Source of the DNA: Cellvibrio japonicus Ueda107
GTDB taxonomy: Bacteria > Pseudomonadota > Gammaproteobacteria > Pseudomonadales > Cellvibrionaceae
Direction: 5' to 3'
Length of the DNA: 64,000 bases
NCBI RefSeq assembly: GCF_000019225.1
Contig: NC_010995.1
Coordinates: 4,162,501-4,226,500 of the forward strand
Program-made: the position numbers and the translations under genes
The notes under the pieces: generated by a model
Databases searched by the model: none
Told to the model about the DNA's origin: nothing
The model's input: only the letters and a program-made list of their open reading frames with translations
Shown here: positions 36,436 to 44,891 of the stretch, one piece after another
Layout of the letters: every line of letters starts with the position of its first letter
Position numbering within the stretch: position 1 is the stretch's first letter

Positions 36436-37281
36436 TTAACGCGATTTAGTCACAGCCGATAATGACGAACCTGTTGTCCTCCATGCTCGATAGCAAGCGA
36501 TAGTCAACAAAATAACAACCGGCACAACAGCCATTAAATAAAAAATAACCTGAATCCTATTAGGGCGAGCATCATAACCGACCAGCGCATACAGTAACTC
36601 ACCCAACCAGGAGTGCTCGCTGACAATGCCCGAGCTATCCCATAGCGGCGCTGTTGAATCCAATAATCCGACTTGCATTAACTCCTTAGCTATCTGCATC
36701 GACAAACCGCCAATTAACAAAGTGACTGCCAGCGAAAATAACCGCATAAAATAATGCCGGGCGGTGAGCACCAGAGCAAAGTACACAATCACGCCCACGC
36801 TAACGCCGATACCAACCCCGATGGCACCGCCACTCAAGGCAGCATTGCGCAATTCCGCACGGGTAAAACTGCTCAGGTAAATCCAGATCTCCGAACACTC
36901 ACGCGCCATAGCGCTCACCACAATCACGATGAAGCAAATCATTAATACACCGTATTGGCGCAATCCGGGAAATGCCGGCGGTAATTCAATGCCAGAATGA
37001 AAAACCAGGGGAGCAATAATACGGATCACCAAGATAAAACACACAATTACCAACACGAACAAGAGCGAATTCAATAATTCCTGTCCCATACCATCAACGG
37101 CATCTGCAATCGTATAGGCAAAATGCGCCAGTACCCAGGAGGTAAAAAAGCCACCGGCCAGGGCCACCAGAACCCAGGGTGCTCCACGCAACCCCAACTG
37201 GCGACTCAACGCCAGCAACAGGCTGATAATGAGCGCGGCTTCCAATACCTCGCGCAAAACCAGCAACACAGCATCAAGCAT
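36436..37281 (-). CDS. FTR1-family iron permease
   Basis: High-affinity iron uptake permease of the inner membrane. 281 residues with seven predicted helices and both Arg-Glu iron-pathway motifs: REVLEA near the N-terminus and RECSE in helix 4. It follows the cupredoxin gene by one base, so it is the last gene of the regulator-kinase-cupredoxin-permease operon. No EfeB-type peroxidase is nearby. Confidence 0.9.
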   Translation of the reverse strand: MLDAVLLVLREVLEAALIISLLLALSRQLGLRGAPWVLVALAGGFFTSWVLAHFAYTIADAVDGMGQELLNSLLFVLVIVCFILVIRIIAPLVFHSGIELPPAFPGLRQYGVLMICFIVIVVSAMARECSEIWIYLSSFTRAELRNAALSGGAIGVGIGVSVGVIVYFALVLTARHYFMRLFSLAVTLLIGGLSMQIAKELMQVGLLDSTAPLWDSSGIVSEHSWLGELLYALVGYDARPNRIQVIFYLMAVVPVVILLTIACYRAWRTTGSSLSAVTKSR

Positions 37282-37282
37282 G

Positions 37283-37612
37283 TTATTCCTCCGCGCGGAT
37301 CACGCCCCGGGCTGTTTTGGGATTGAACTCGCCAAAAAAAGGATAATCGCCCGGTGCCAGCGGGCCAATAAAAATTACGGCGCGCGCGCCGCCCATAATG
37401 ACTTTTTCACGATTTAACTCGTAACTTTCAAACTCTTCCGGGGTGGAGTCGTGGTTGACCACTAACAATCTGACTTTGGTATTGGCAGGAACAACCAGCA
37501 TCGAGGGATAAAACAAATGGTCGCGGATTTCGAGCGTAAATTCAGGCACACCCGCCCACACAGGTGTGCAGCAAAGGCCAAGTAACCAATACCACCGAAC
37601 GATTTTATTCAT
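37283..37612 (-). CDS. Periplasmic cupredoxin-like protein (EfeO domain I-like)
   Basis: 109 residues from the ATG at 37612, with a signal peptide (about 1-19, ending VWA-G) and a cupredoxin fold resembling the N-terminal domain of EfeO: NHDSTPEEFESYELNREKV and PFFGEFNPKTA. The acidic residues, not a classic Cys/His/Met copper site, are the conserved polar groups, so iron or copper handling next to FTR1 is likely. The start overlaps the kinase gene by 8 bp. Confidence 0.85.
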   Translation of the reverse strand: MNKIVRWYWLLGLCCTPVWAGVPEFTLEIRDHLFYPSMLVVPANTKVRLLVVNHDSTPEEFESYELNREKVIMGGARAVIFIGPLAPGDYPFFGEFNPKTARGVIRAEE

Positions 37613-39020
37613 CCTGTTTATCTCCTTGCCGGGGTAACGGCGATAAAAGATTAGGGGCAACTTTTCCAGCAGGTGGAACAAGCAGTGCAGGCAAGGTCAC
37701 TATCACCAGCAATCCCGCCTGATTGCGCGCACGGGTTAATTGCACACGGCCCCCATGGAGTTCAACCACCTGGCGCACAATCGATAATCCCAAACCACAG
37801 CCGGGAATGGCGGCATCATGGCGGTCACCATGCACGCGGTAAAAGCGATCAAACACCCGGTCATACTGGTCCTCTGCGATGCCCGGACCATTGTCCATAA
37901 CCTCAAGCACCAGTTGCTGCCCACGCCGCCAGGTCGCCATCAGGATCTGACCTCCCGCCGGAGTATATTTAAGCGCATTGGACAGTAAATTATTGAGCAG
38001 GGACTCCAATGCACCGGCATCTCCCATGAGCCAGCACTCATCGCCATCCAATTCAATATCCATGTATTTTTCTTCCAGCGCATGGCTGAAGTTTGCGACG
38101 ACTTGCCTGGCCTGGCCCGTTAAATTAACCGGCGCAAAAGAACCCATGAAATGATCAGGCGTGGTGCGGTTCAACAGCAAGATTTGCTCAACCAGGTAAC
38201 TCATACGCTCGATGCCGGCCTGCAAATTGCGCAGTGACTCAGGAGCAGGCTGTAACTCCTGCATCAGGTTTTCGCAGTGAATACGCAGTATGGCAATGGG
38301 AGTACGCAGTTCATGGGCGGCATCTGCCGAAAAACGTTTTTCACGCGCAAATGACGCCTCCAGTCGACACAATAACTCATTAGCCGATTGCGTGAGAGGC
38401 CGGAGTTCCTGTGGCATGTTTGTTAACAGCAGGGGACGTAAATCCAGCGCCTTGCGCTCGTGTAACTGTTGCGCCAGGTTGCGTACTGGCTTTAGGCCTA
38501 TGCTGATCACCCACCAGATAATAAGCGCAACTATCGGCAGTGCGATGAGCATAGGATATACCGCCTGCAAGATAATGGCCTCGGCCATACGGTAGCGCTG
38601 GTCATCGCGTTCGGCAATCAAGTACCAGGTTTGTTGGTCTGCACTGCGCGCCACCAGGACATGCCAGCGATAGTGGTGAAAGTTGGCAAACTTATGCCCT
38701 GCCTCCAAAGGCATGACCTGTGTTTCCGGCATGCCAGACGAACGCGCCAGCATACGGCCATCAGCATCGACCCATTGAAACTCCAGCGAGGCGCCACGGG
38801 TATTAATGGTGGAGGGAAAAACCATAACCGCATCGCCTGTTACAGACGCGCGGGGAGGCAACGTATAGTTAAGCAAGTCCACCTGTTGGTACATACGCTC
38901 ATCAAACAGGTGTTGAGCCTCATCCATACTGTTGAGATAACCGCGCACCGCCGCGACAAAATTGGCCAGGGTAACGATTGCCAGTACCAGCAGTACCAAA
39001 AACAGGCGAATGGATTTCAT
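37605..39020 (-). CDS. Sensor histidine kinase (QseC/PmrB-like)
   Basis: 471 residues: two membrane helices (about 5-25 and 152-175) bracketing a periplasmic sensor of about 125 residues, HAMP, then the kinase core with phosphorylated H236 (SADAAHELRTPIA), N box (NNLLSNALKYTP), G1 box (DNGPGIAEDQYDRVFDRFYR) and G2 (GCGLGLSIV). It overlaps the regulator gene by 4 bp. The downstream cupredoxin and FTR1 genes suggest it responds to iron or a related metal. Confidence 0.93.
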   Translation of the reverse strand: MKSIRLFLVLLVLAIVTLANFVAAVRGYLNSMDEAQHLFDERMYQQVDLLNYTLPPRASVTGDAVMVFPSTINTRGASLEFQWVDADGRMLARSSGMPETQVMPLEAGHKFANFHHYRWHVLVARSADQQTWYLIAERDDQRYRMAEAIILQAVYPMLIALPIVALIIWWVISIGLKPVRNLAQQLHERKALDLRPLLLTNMPQELRPLTQSANELLCRLEASFAREKRFSADAAHELRTPIAILRIHCENLMQELQPAPESLRNLQAGIERMSYLVEQILLLNRTTPDHFMGSFAPVNLTGQARQVVANFSHALEEKYMDIELDGDECWLMGDAGALESLLNNLLSNALKYTPAGGQILMATWRRGQQLVLEVMDNGPGIAEDQYDRVFDRFYRVHGDRHDAAIPGCGLGLSIVRQVVELHGGRVQLTRARNQAGLLVIVTLPALLVPPAGKVAPNLLSPLPRQGDKQDE

Positions 39021-39676
39021 TGGCGCGAAACCACATAGCCAACACCGCGAATTGTGCGGATAAAGTTCAAGGGTAATTTTTTGCGCAAGTTGTGGATATG
39101 AACTTCAATCGCATTACTGGCGACTTCATCATTCCAGCTATAGAGCTTGGCTTCCAGGCTTTCGCGAGTTTGGATAATACCCAGATTTTCGACCAAGGCC
39201 TTGAGCAACATATATTCGCGCCGCGAGAGTACCAGTGCGTCGCCATTCAATAGCACCAGGTGCTGTGTTGTATTTAAACTCAAGGGTCCAACATGAATCA
39301 TGGCCGTATTGGCAGTACCCAGCCGCCGTTCCAGTACTCGCAGACGCGCCAGTAATTCGTCGAGGGCAAAGGGTTTGGTGAGATAATCGTCCGCACCGGC
39401 ATCCAACCCCAGCACCTTGGCATTGGTGCTGTCACGCGCGGTCAGGATTAACACCTGCACCTGCAATTTTTTATCGCGGATAAACTTCAGTACATCCAGA
39501 CCATCCATATCGGGCAAGCCGAGATCCAGCAGCAAAATATCGGGCGGTTCCGCTTGCAAATAAGTACAAGCAGCTTTGCCCGTTCTGGATAAGTTAACTG
39601 CGAAACCGGCTCGCTTGAGGGCATTCATCATGCCTTCGGCGAGCAGGTTATCGTCTTCCACTAACAAAATTTGCAT
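39017..39676 (-). CDS. OmpR-family response regulator (PmrA/QseB-like)
   Basis: 219 residues: receiver domain with acidic pocket E7/D8/D9, phosphorylated D51 (LLLDLGLPDMDG) and K102-type lysine in LTKPF, then a winged-helix DNA-binding domain (SRREYMLLKALVENLG, VHIHNLRKKL). First gene of a four-gene operon. A direct repeat fitting this family lies upstream at 39854. Confidence 0.94.
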   Translation of the reverse strand: MQILLVEDDNLLAEGMMNALKRAGFAVNLSRTGKAACTYLQAEPPDILLLDLGLPDMDGLDVLKFIRDKKLQVQVLILTARDSTNAKVLGLDAGADDYLTKPFALDELLARLRVLERRLGTANTAMIHVGPLSLNTTQHLVLLNGDALVLSRREYMLLKALVENLGIIQTRESLEAKLYSWNDEVASNAIEVHIHNLRKKLPLNFIRTIRGVGYVVSRQ

Positions 39677-39853
39677 GTAATTCCCACGCAGATGTCGGGT
39701 GTAAATACATCACTATTTCAAATAGGCGATGGCAATTTCCAGCAGAGTTTGCGTTTCCTGATGACACGCCTGATCCATCTTTGCCCAGCGGGCTAGTGAC
39801 GCTGGTGCATCGGTTATGAGGCAAACTTTCGGGAGGTACAGTAAAAAAAGATA

Positions 39854-39869
39854 CTTAAGGAGAACTTAA
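39854..39869. promoter_or_regulatory. PmrA/QseB-type box upstream of the response regulator gene
   Basis: On the minus strand GTTAAG-N5-CTTAAG, the direct repeat with 11-bp period typical of PmrA-type regulators (CTTAAG-N5-CTTAAG). It lies 178 bp upstream of the regulator start. A separate 13-bp palindrome CTATTTCAAATAG lies at 39713-39725. The box suggests autoregulation of the operon. Confidence 0.5.
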
Positions 39870-39902
39870 CAATGCAAATAGCGCGCGCCGTTTATACAGC
39901 TG

Positions 39903-41870
39903 CTATTGCAGCTCCAGCTTTTCAGCCGCCTGCAACTGCTCCAGAGAGCCGAAAACAACCAGCACATCATCCTCTTGCAGGTAAATGTCTACCGCAGGCG
40001 CTGGGTATCGCTCGCCCTTGCGAACCAATGCCGTCACTGTCACGCCCGTTAATTTAAGCTCGCCCAGGCGATGCCCGATAACCGGGCTGGCGGGCGGTAC
40101 AACGATGGAGCGCAAACGCTGCACATCCCACTCCTCCGGCGTTTCTGTCAGGGTATCACCGCGGAAAAACTCGCGCATTAGCGGATAGCGCCCGGCGCGT
40201 TGCGCCTGGATTCGTCGCGCAACCCGCGACAAGGGCACATCCAATAACAGCAGTGCCTGGGACGCGATCATCAACCCGGCCTCCAGTGTTTCGGGAACCA
40301 CCTCCAGCGCACCGGCTGCCTGTAATTCCTCTACCTGGCTTTCATCGCGCGTCCGCACCATCACCGGTAACCCAGGCCTGACACTGCGCAAGTAAGCCAA
40401 CATTTTCAGGGCCGCACTGACATCGTCATGGCTAATCACCACCAGCCGGGCCCGCTCCAACCCCAGTGCATCGAGGATGTCGCGTTGGGCGGCATCACCG
40501 TAATAAACAGGCTGTCCAGCCGTGTGGGCCTCGCGCACCCGCACCGGGTCCAGATCCAGGGCAATATAGGGGATTTTTTCTTCTTCCAGGAACCGACCAA
40601 CACTCTGCCCGATACGGCCATAACCACAAACAATAACGTGACCTTGCAAATGCGCCGTTACCTCAGCATTCACTTCGGCCACCTGTGGTTCACTGGTCGC
40701 TGCCGGGCGCGCGCCGCCAAACAGGGTTGCCAGTACATAGTTATAACGGATCAGGAAAGGGCCTGCGATCATGGCAAAGAGCACCGATGTCAGCACTATT
40801 TGACTCAAATCCTTATCAATCACACCAGAGCTGAGCGCTATCGCCAGCAGCGCAAAGCCAAACTCGCCACCAACCGCCAGCAGCAATCCCGTGCGCCAGG
40901 CGGTGAGCTTGTCGATGCCGCTACGTTTAACCAGCAACATCACCAGCAGGGTTTTACTCAGCACCAACACCAACATGCCCAGCAACGCCCAATGCCAGAT
41001 GGCAGGCAGGGCGGCCGGATCGATCAACATGCCAATCCCGACAAAGAAGAGCCCCAGCAGCACATCGCGGAAGGGGCGAATGGTGGACTCAACCTGGTGA
41101 CGGAACTCAGTCTCTCCCAGCATCATCCCGGCGAGGAAGGCACCAAAGGCCATGGACAATCCCAGGCTGTTGGTTGTCCAGGCCGCCAACAGCGCCACCA
41201 ATAATACTGTCAGGGTAAAGACCTCGGCGGAGCGCTGGGCTGCAACCAGATGGAATAGCGGGCGCAGGAGCCAGCGCCCGGCGATAAACACCAGCACAAA
41301 AGCCAGCACCGCCTTGGCCATCGCCCAGCCAAGGGTGTTGGCCAGCACGTCGGCACCAGCCGCCGCCCCCAGCACCGGAATAACAACGACAAAGGGCACG
41401 GCCGTCACATCCTGAAATACCGACATCGCCAATCCCAGGCGCCCATGGCGGCTGTTCTCCTCCCCCTGCTCGGCCAGTTGCTTGCCAATAATCGTGGTGG
41501 AGGATTGGGCAAAGACAGCGCCGATCACAAAGGCTACGGCCGGGTGGAACCCCGACAGCCAGGCCACCAGGCCGACAACCAGTGTCGTCAGTACCACTTG
41601 CCCGGTACCTAATCCTAATACCTGGTGGCGCAATGCGTGCAGTTGGGGAAGTGAGAAGTTCAGGCCTATGGTAAACAGCAGAAACACAATGCCAAACTCG
41701 GCCAATGATTTGATCTCTGCCACATCAAGCACTGGACCGACGGTGTAAGGCCCCAGGATGAGCCCCACCAGCAAATACCCCAGGCTGGACGGGATATGCA
41801 ATCGTTGAAAGGTAACAACGACAGTCACCGCAATCCCCAATAACAGCAGTATTTGCACCAGGAACCCCAT
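39903..41870 (-). CDS. KefB-like monovalent cation:proton antiporter with RCK domains
   Basis: Probable K+/H+ antiporter or K+ efflux system (CPA2 family). 655 residues from the ATG at 41870 with GGGGAG 5 bases upstream; a GTG two codons earlier is less likely. About 12 membrane helices (1-385), then a TrkA-N/RCK nucleotide-binding domain (VIVCGYGRIGQSVGRFL...ALDLDPVRV) and a TrkA-C domain at the end (about 570-650). Ligand control by NAD(H) or another nucleotide is expected from the family. Confidence 0.92.
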   Translation of the reverse strand: MGFLVQILLLLGIAVTVVVTFQRLHIPSSLGYLLVGLILGPYTVGPVLDVAEIKSLAEFGIVFLLFTIGLNFSLPQLHALRHQVLGLGTGQVVLTTLVVGLVAWLSGFHPAVAFVIGAVFAQSSTTIIGKQLAEQGEENSRHGRLGLAMSVFQDVTAVPFVVVIPVLGAAAGADVLANTLGWAMAKAVLAFVLVFIAGRWLLRPLFHLVAAQRSAEVFTLTVLLVALLAAWTTNSLGLSMAFGAFLAGMMLGETEFRHQVESTIRPFRDVLLGLFFVGIGMLIDPAALPAIWHWALLGMLVLVLSKTLLVMLLVKRSGIDKLTAWRTGLLLAVGGEFGFALLAIALSSGVIDKDLSQIVLTSVLFAMIAGPFLIRYNYVLATLFGGARPAATSEPQVAEVNAEVTAHLQGHVIVCGYGRIGQSVGRFLEEEKIPYIALDLDPVRVREAHTAGQPVYYGDAAQRDILDALGLERARLVVISHDDVSAALKMLAYLRSVRPGLPVMVRTRDESQVEELQAAGALEVVPETLEAGLMIASQALLLLDVPLSRVARRIQAQRAGRYPLMREFFRGDTLTETPEEWDVQRLRSIVVPPASPVIGHRLGELKLTGVTVTALVRKGERYPAPAVDIYLQEDDVLVVFGSLEQLQAAEKLELQ

Positions 41871-41967
41871 AAACACTCCCCATCCTCAAATCCAATAGAT
41901 GGGCAGAGAATAGCCCAGCCCATAGGCCAGTGTTTTGACTTAACGCAGGAGACCCTTTTTCCAGGCA

Positions 41968-41995
41968 CAAAAAAACCGGCCCAAGGCCGGTTTTT
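41968..41995 (-). terminator. Terminator of rpmB-rpmG
   Basis: Stem AAAAACCGGCC/GGCCGGTTTTT with a CAA loop, 20 bases after the rpmG stop, U-run on the minus strand. Confidence 0.88.
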
Positions 41996-42014
41996 GAGAA
42001 AGCACAACAAGCGA

Positions 42015-42170
42015 TTACTTGATTTTGCCTTCTTTGTAGACCACGTGCTTGCGCACAACGGGATCGTACTTTTTGATTTCCATCTTCTCGGGCATGGTGC
42101 GCTTGTTCTTGTCAGTGGTGTAAAAGTGACCAGTACCAGCAGAAGAGTTCAGACGAATTTTCTCGCGCAT
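42015..42170 (-). CDS. rpmG: 50S ribosomal protein L33
   Basis: 51 residues (MREKIRLNSSAGTGHFYTT...), the usual L33 length and N-terminal signature. It is the Cys-free form without the four zinc-binding cysteines. It follows rpmB by 17 bp, the conserved order in gammaproteobacteria. Confidence 0.96.
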   Translation of the reverse strand: MREKIRLNSSAGTGHFYTTDKNKRTMPEKMEIKKYDPVVRKHVVYKEGKIK

Positions 42171-42187
42171 GACGATGTGCTCCTAAA

Positions 42188-42424
42188 TTAAACTTTTTCG
42201 CCGCGGGCACGGATGTCAGCCAGAACAGCTTCGATACCCAGCTTGTCGATGATACGCATACCCTTTGGAGTCAGACGCAGAGTAACAAAACGCTTCTCGG
42301 CCTCTACCCAAAAACGGTGAGTTTGCAGGTTTGGCAAAAAACGACGCTTGGTGTGGTTTTTTGCGTGGGAAACATTGTGACCGGTAATAGGACGCTTACC
42401 AGTAACTTGACATACCTTGGACAT
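42188..42424 (-). CDS. rpmB: 50S ribosomal protein L28
   Basis: 78 residues with the L28 signature SKVCQVTGKRPITGHNVSHA. First gene of the rpmB-rpmG operon; a promoter-like sequence lies about 220 bases upstream. Confidence 0.96.
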   Translation of the reverse strand: MSKVCQVTGKRPITGHNVSHAKNHTKRRFLPNLQTHRFWVEAEKRFVTLRLTPKGMRIIDKLGIEAVLADIRARGEKV

Positions 42425-42848
42425 TTCAGTGCCTCGTTAAAAATTCAGCGCCAGATCTGGAGCCGGTTTAGTGCCGTTAATAAAAACCCTGAAACAGACT
42501 AACAACCAGCCTGGAGCATTTGTTGAGCAGCCTATTCGTGTGAACGCGGCTGGAAAACTGGGGGTCGGGTTGGCTATGCAACCGCCGGATAACTCACTCT
42601 GGAAGCACTCAATGATGTGCCCAGAGCTACCCTGCCGCAAAGAGCCGCGTTTTATACCAAAACAGCCCTGCAATAGCAATGAGAAGCTGCTTTTTTGTCC
42701 AAAAAAACAGCTAACTGCCCCATATTTCCCGCTAAAACATGCCCTGGCTCGGGCAGGGAAGGCAAATATGCTCTAGGCTGTTAAGGCTAATCAGAATAAA
42801 CAGGCACCAGGAATGTACCCGTGAGGGGCCACGCAGTTATCCCAAGCC
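42425..42848. other. Intergenic region between rpmB and the divergent solute-binding protein gene
   Basis: 424 bp without a supported gene. It holds the predicted rpmBG promoter and a leader of about 220 bases on the minus strand, and about 170 bp upstream of the plus-strand gene in which I see no clear promoter. Confidence 0.4.
42651..42679 (-). promoter_or_regulatory. Sigma-70 promoter of rpmBG
   Basis: On the minus strand TTGCTA (42674-42679), 17 bp, TATAAA (42651-42656). Good match in both boxes and spacing. Start expected near 42644. Confidence 0.55.
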
Positions 42849-43712
42849 ATGAACCACATATATCACCATCTGCATTTACGTCACCTGGCCGCTTGGCTCA
42901 TCTTGCCCTGGCTGCTCTGCGCCAGCGCAAGCCTCCAGGCGTCATCCCAGCCCCAGCCATTGCGCGTCGTGGTCCCCACCCGGGATATAGCGACTATGGC
43001 CGACACCCACTATTTCTACCCCTTACTCAATTTGGCCCTGCAGAAGACCGAAGCGACCCATGGCCCATTTGTTACCCAGCACTACCCGCGGGTGCTGTCC
43101 TCGGCACGTATCCTGTCCAAGTTGAAAGGCCGGGACGGTATAGACCTGGTATGGACCAGTACCAGTGCCGAACGCGAGCGGGACTTTCACTATATTCCCA
43201 TCTCCCTGCTGCGCGAACTGAGCAACTATCGGGTACTGCTGATCCGCAAGGGCAACCAGCCAGCCTTTAGCCAGGTCGAAACCCTGGCACAGTTGCGCGA
43301 CATGCGCATGGGTATCGGTGGCCACTGGCCAGACGCTCGCCTGCTGGAAAACAACGGATTTCGGATTGTGACTTCTATCTATTACGAATCCCTGTTCAAA
43401 ATGCTCGCCGCCAATCGCTTTGACGCCTTTCCACGCGGGTTGTTTGAAGCCTGGGATGATTACGAACAACATAAAGGCCTGGGCATAGAAATCGAACAAA
43501 CGCTGATGTTGCGCTACCAGGCTCCCTTTTATTTCTTTGTAAACAAAGACAATACCGCCCTGGCAAAACGTATTGAAGAGGGTTTGCGGATAGCCATCGC
43601 CGATGGCAGCTTTGACGCGTTATTGATGAGTATTCCCGCATTTAAACGCGGACAGGAAGAGCTGGATAACCACCAGAGACGCATCTTTACGCTGGAGGAA
43701 AACTACAACTAG
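42849..43712 (+). CDS. Periplasmic solute-binding-like protein
   Basis: 287 residues with a signal peptide (about 1-31) and a two-lobed fold resembling family 3 solute-binding proteins (LRVVVPT at the start, MRMGIGGHWPDARLLENNGF, then DAFPRGLFEAWDDY). In this branch, found alone and not with ABC permeases, such proteins often have sensory or unknown roles. No transporter genes adjoin it, so transport is doubtful. Confidence 0.8.
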   Translation: MNHIYHHLHLRHLAAWLILPWLLCASASLQASSQPQPLRVVVPTRDIATMADTHYFYPLLNLALQKTEATHGPFVTQHYPRVLSSARILSKLKGRDGIDLVWTSTSAERERDFHYIPISLLRELSNYRVLLIRKGNQPAFSQVETLAQLRDMRMGIGGHWPDARLLENNGFRIVTSIYYESLFKMLAANRFDAFPRGLFEAWDDYEQHKGLGIEIEQTLMLRYQAPFYFFVNKDNTALAKRIEEGLRIAIADGSFDALLMSIPAFKRGQEELDNHQRRIFTLEENYN

Positions 43713-43766
43713 CGACAGCAACATCCGTATGTAGAAGGATGTGTAACCAGTGACGGGAAATTGCAT

Positions 43767-43799
43767 AAAAAAACCGGATTGCACACAGCACAATCCGGT
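43767..43799 (-). terminator. Terminator of the small membrane protein gene
   Basis: Nine-bp stem ACCGGATTG/CAATCCGGT, loop CACACAGCA, U-run on the minus strand. Confidence 0.8.
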
Positions 43800-43831
43800 A
43801 ACCATACAATCACAACAAGAAGACGATCCAC

Positions 43832-44146
43832 CTACTTGGCAGACTTTTTAAAGCAGGAACATACACACAATACAATCAGCAACATCAACAGCCACCACAT
43901 GGAAGAGAAACCTGAAGACTCAGGCGGAACCTCGACCACTAGCAAGCCAGATGCCTGGCCCTGTACAGATGTCAGGCAATGCCGTTTGCCACAGGGTTCG
44001 GAAGATACACAATCTACCGATACAGCGGCGTTAGCCACCAAGGGGTTTAAAGCGGCACAATCCACTGCGCCCGATGGCTCTGCTGCCATGGCCAGCACAC
44101 CTATCACGCACCAGGCTATGCCCCATAATAATCGCCACACCAGCAT
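43832..44146 (-). CDS. Small exported membrane protein, unknown
   Basis: 104 residues: signal peptide (about 1-22, ending MAA-E), a short periplasmic part with four cysteines (VDCAAL, VDCVSSEPCGKRHC) that could form two disulfides, and one C-terminal membrane helix (about 82-98, WWLLMLLIVLCVCSCF) with a short basic tail. GGAGG lies 6 bases before the ATG. Family not recognised. Tandem 21-bp repeats begin 12 bp upstream of the start. Confidence 0.7.
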   Translation of the reverse strand: MLVWRLLWGIAWCVIGVLAMAAEPSGAVDCAALNPLVANAAVSVDCVSSEPCGKRHCLTSVQGQASGLLVVEVPPESSGFSSMWWLLMLLIVLCVCSCFKKSAK

Positions 44147-44157
44147 CTCCGCCCTCC

Positions 44158-44225
44158 TTTTGCATGTGAGCTACAGTCTTTTGCATTTGAGCCATAGTCA
44201 CGTGCACCTGGATATAGTCACGTGC
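44158..44225. repeat. Tandem ~21-bp degenerate repeats
   Basis: Two adjacent 21-bp units (44158-44178 and 44179-44199) share 17 of 21 bases (TTTTGCAT.TGAGC..AGTC). They run into a further unit ending in ATAGTC, and ATAGTCACGTGC recurs at 44194 and 44214. The repeats lie just upstream of the small membrane protein gene. Confidence 0.75.
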
Positions 44226-44371
44226 GTAAATCCGGCCACTCCCTGGCCAGCGAGACGCCAACCCGCCCACGATTCCTTGCGAAGAGTTTACGGAGGCAAC
44301 CTTAACAATACAGACGAGCGATCGCTGTGTGGCATTTGGGGGCTGGCCTGTGAAATATTCACACCCCACAT

Positions 44372-44398
44372 AAAAAACCAGCGGCATTTGCCGCTGGT
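44372..44398 (-). terminator. Terminator of the cyclase-lipoprotein unit
   Basis: Stem ACCAGCGGC/GCCGCTGGT with loop ATTT; A-run 44372-44377 gives the U-run on the minus strand. It ends the lipoprotein gene. Confidence 0.8.
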
Positions 44399-44424
44399 CG
44401 ATGATCAAACATGGGAACTGCGAA

Positions 44425-44871
44425 TTACGGATTACCCGGCCTTTTGATAATCATTGGCGGATCAAGCTCCCGGTCGCCAACTCGAATACCGTAATCAAAA
44501 CGCAAGAAGCCATTTTTGCGTCCCTCCTCAAGCAAATCCTTACGCTCGAAAATATCTTTCGGTATATCGACAATAACCAATCCACCTTCAGAGCGTATCT
44601 CTACCTGCGTGACGGGTGTTTTTTTATCTTTAAAGAACACCGTAAAATCTTTAGGGCCGGCGTAAACCACTTTTTGGCCAGGCAAGAGAATCAACTCTTT
44701 AACCCCATCCCGGGGCGCTCCCTTTTTATCGACGGAAACCCCTAACACAACAGTATCAGTACCTTCAAGCGCTGTAACTGTTTGAAGCTCTTTATCTACA
44801 TCAATTTTCATCACTGCACACCCTGTCAGAAATACCAAAAGAATAATGGAAAGAAATTGTCTAATAATCAT
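44425..44871 (-). CDS. Lipoprotein of unknown function
   Basis: 148 residues with a type II signal peptide and lipobox LTGC (C18), so it is anchored by a lipid. The mature part is beta-rich (VVLGVSVDKKG, PLVIVDIP-like strands) without a motif I recognise. GGGAG precedes the ATG. It lies 20 bp after the cyclase gene and is probably cotranscribed. Confidence 0.82.
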   Translation of the reverse strand: MIIRQFLSIILLVFLTGCAVMKIDVDKELQTVTALEGTDTVVLGVSVDKKGAPRDGVKELILLPGQKVVYAGPKDFTVFFKDKKTPVTQVEIRSEGGLVIVDIPKDIFERKDLLEEGRKNGFLRFDYGIRVGDRELDPPMIIKRPGNP

Positions 44872-44891
44872 ATCCCACTCCCTGCATCAAG

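Noticed and set aside
39872..40057. 61-codon plus-strand ORF with a strong AAGGAG before its ATG
   Set aside because: Most of it is antisense to the antiporter gene, and the AAGGAG is part of the PmrA-type box. A truncated gene cannot be ruled out.
40428..41204. 258-codon open frame antisense to the KefB-like gene
   Set aside because: Gln/His-rich shadow of a GC-rich membrane protein gene; no family features.
44031..44408. 125-codon minus-strand frame containing heptad-like repeats
   Set aside because: It overlaps the better supported 104-residue gene in another frame and lacks a good ribosome binding site; kept only as part of the repeat observation.
43761..44447. 228-codon plus-strand frame across the small membrane protein gene
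   Set aside because: It reads through two terminators and the tandem repeats in antisense; composition is not protein-like.
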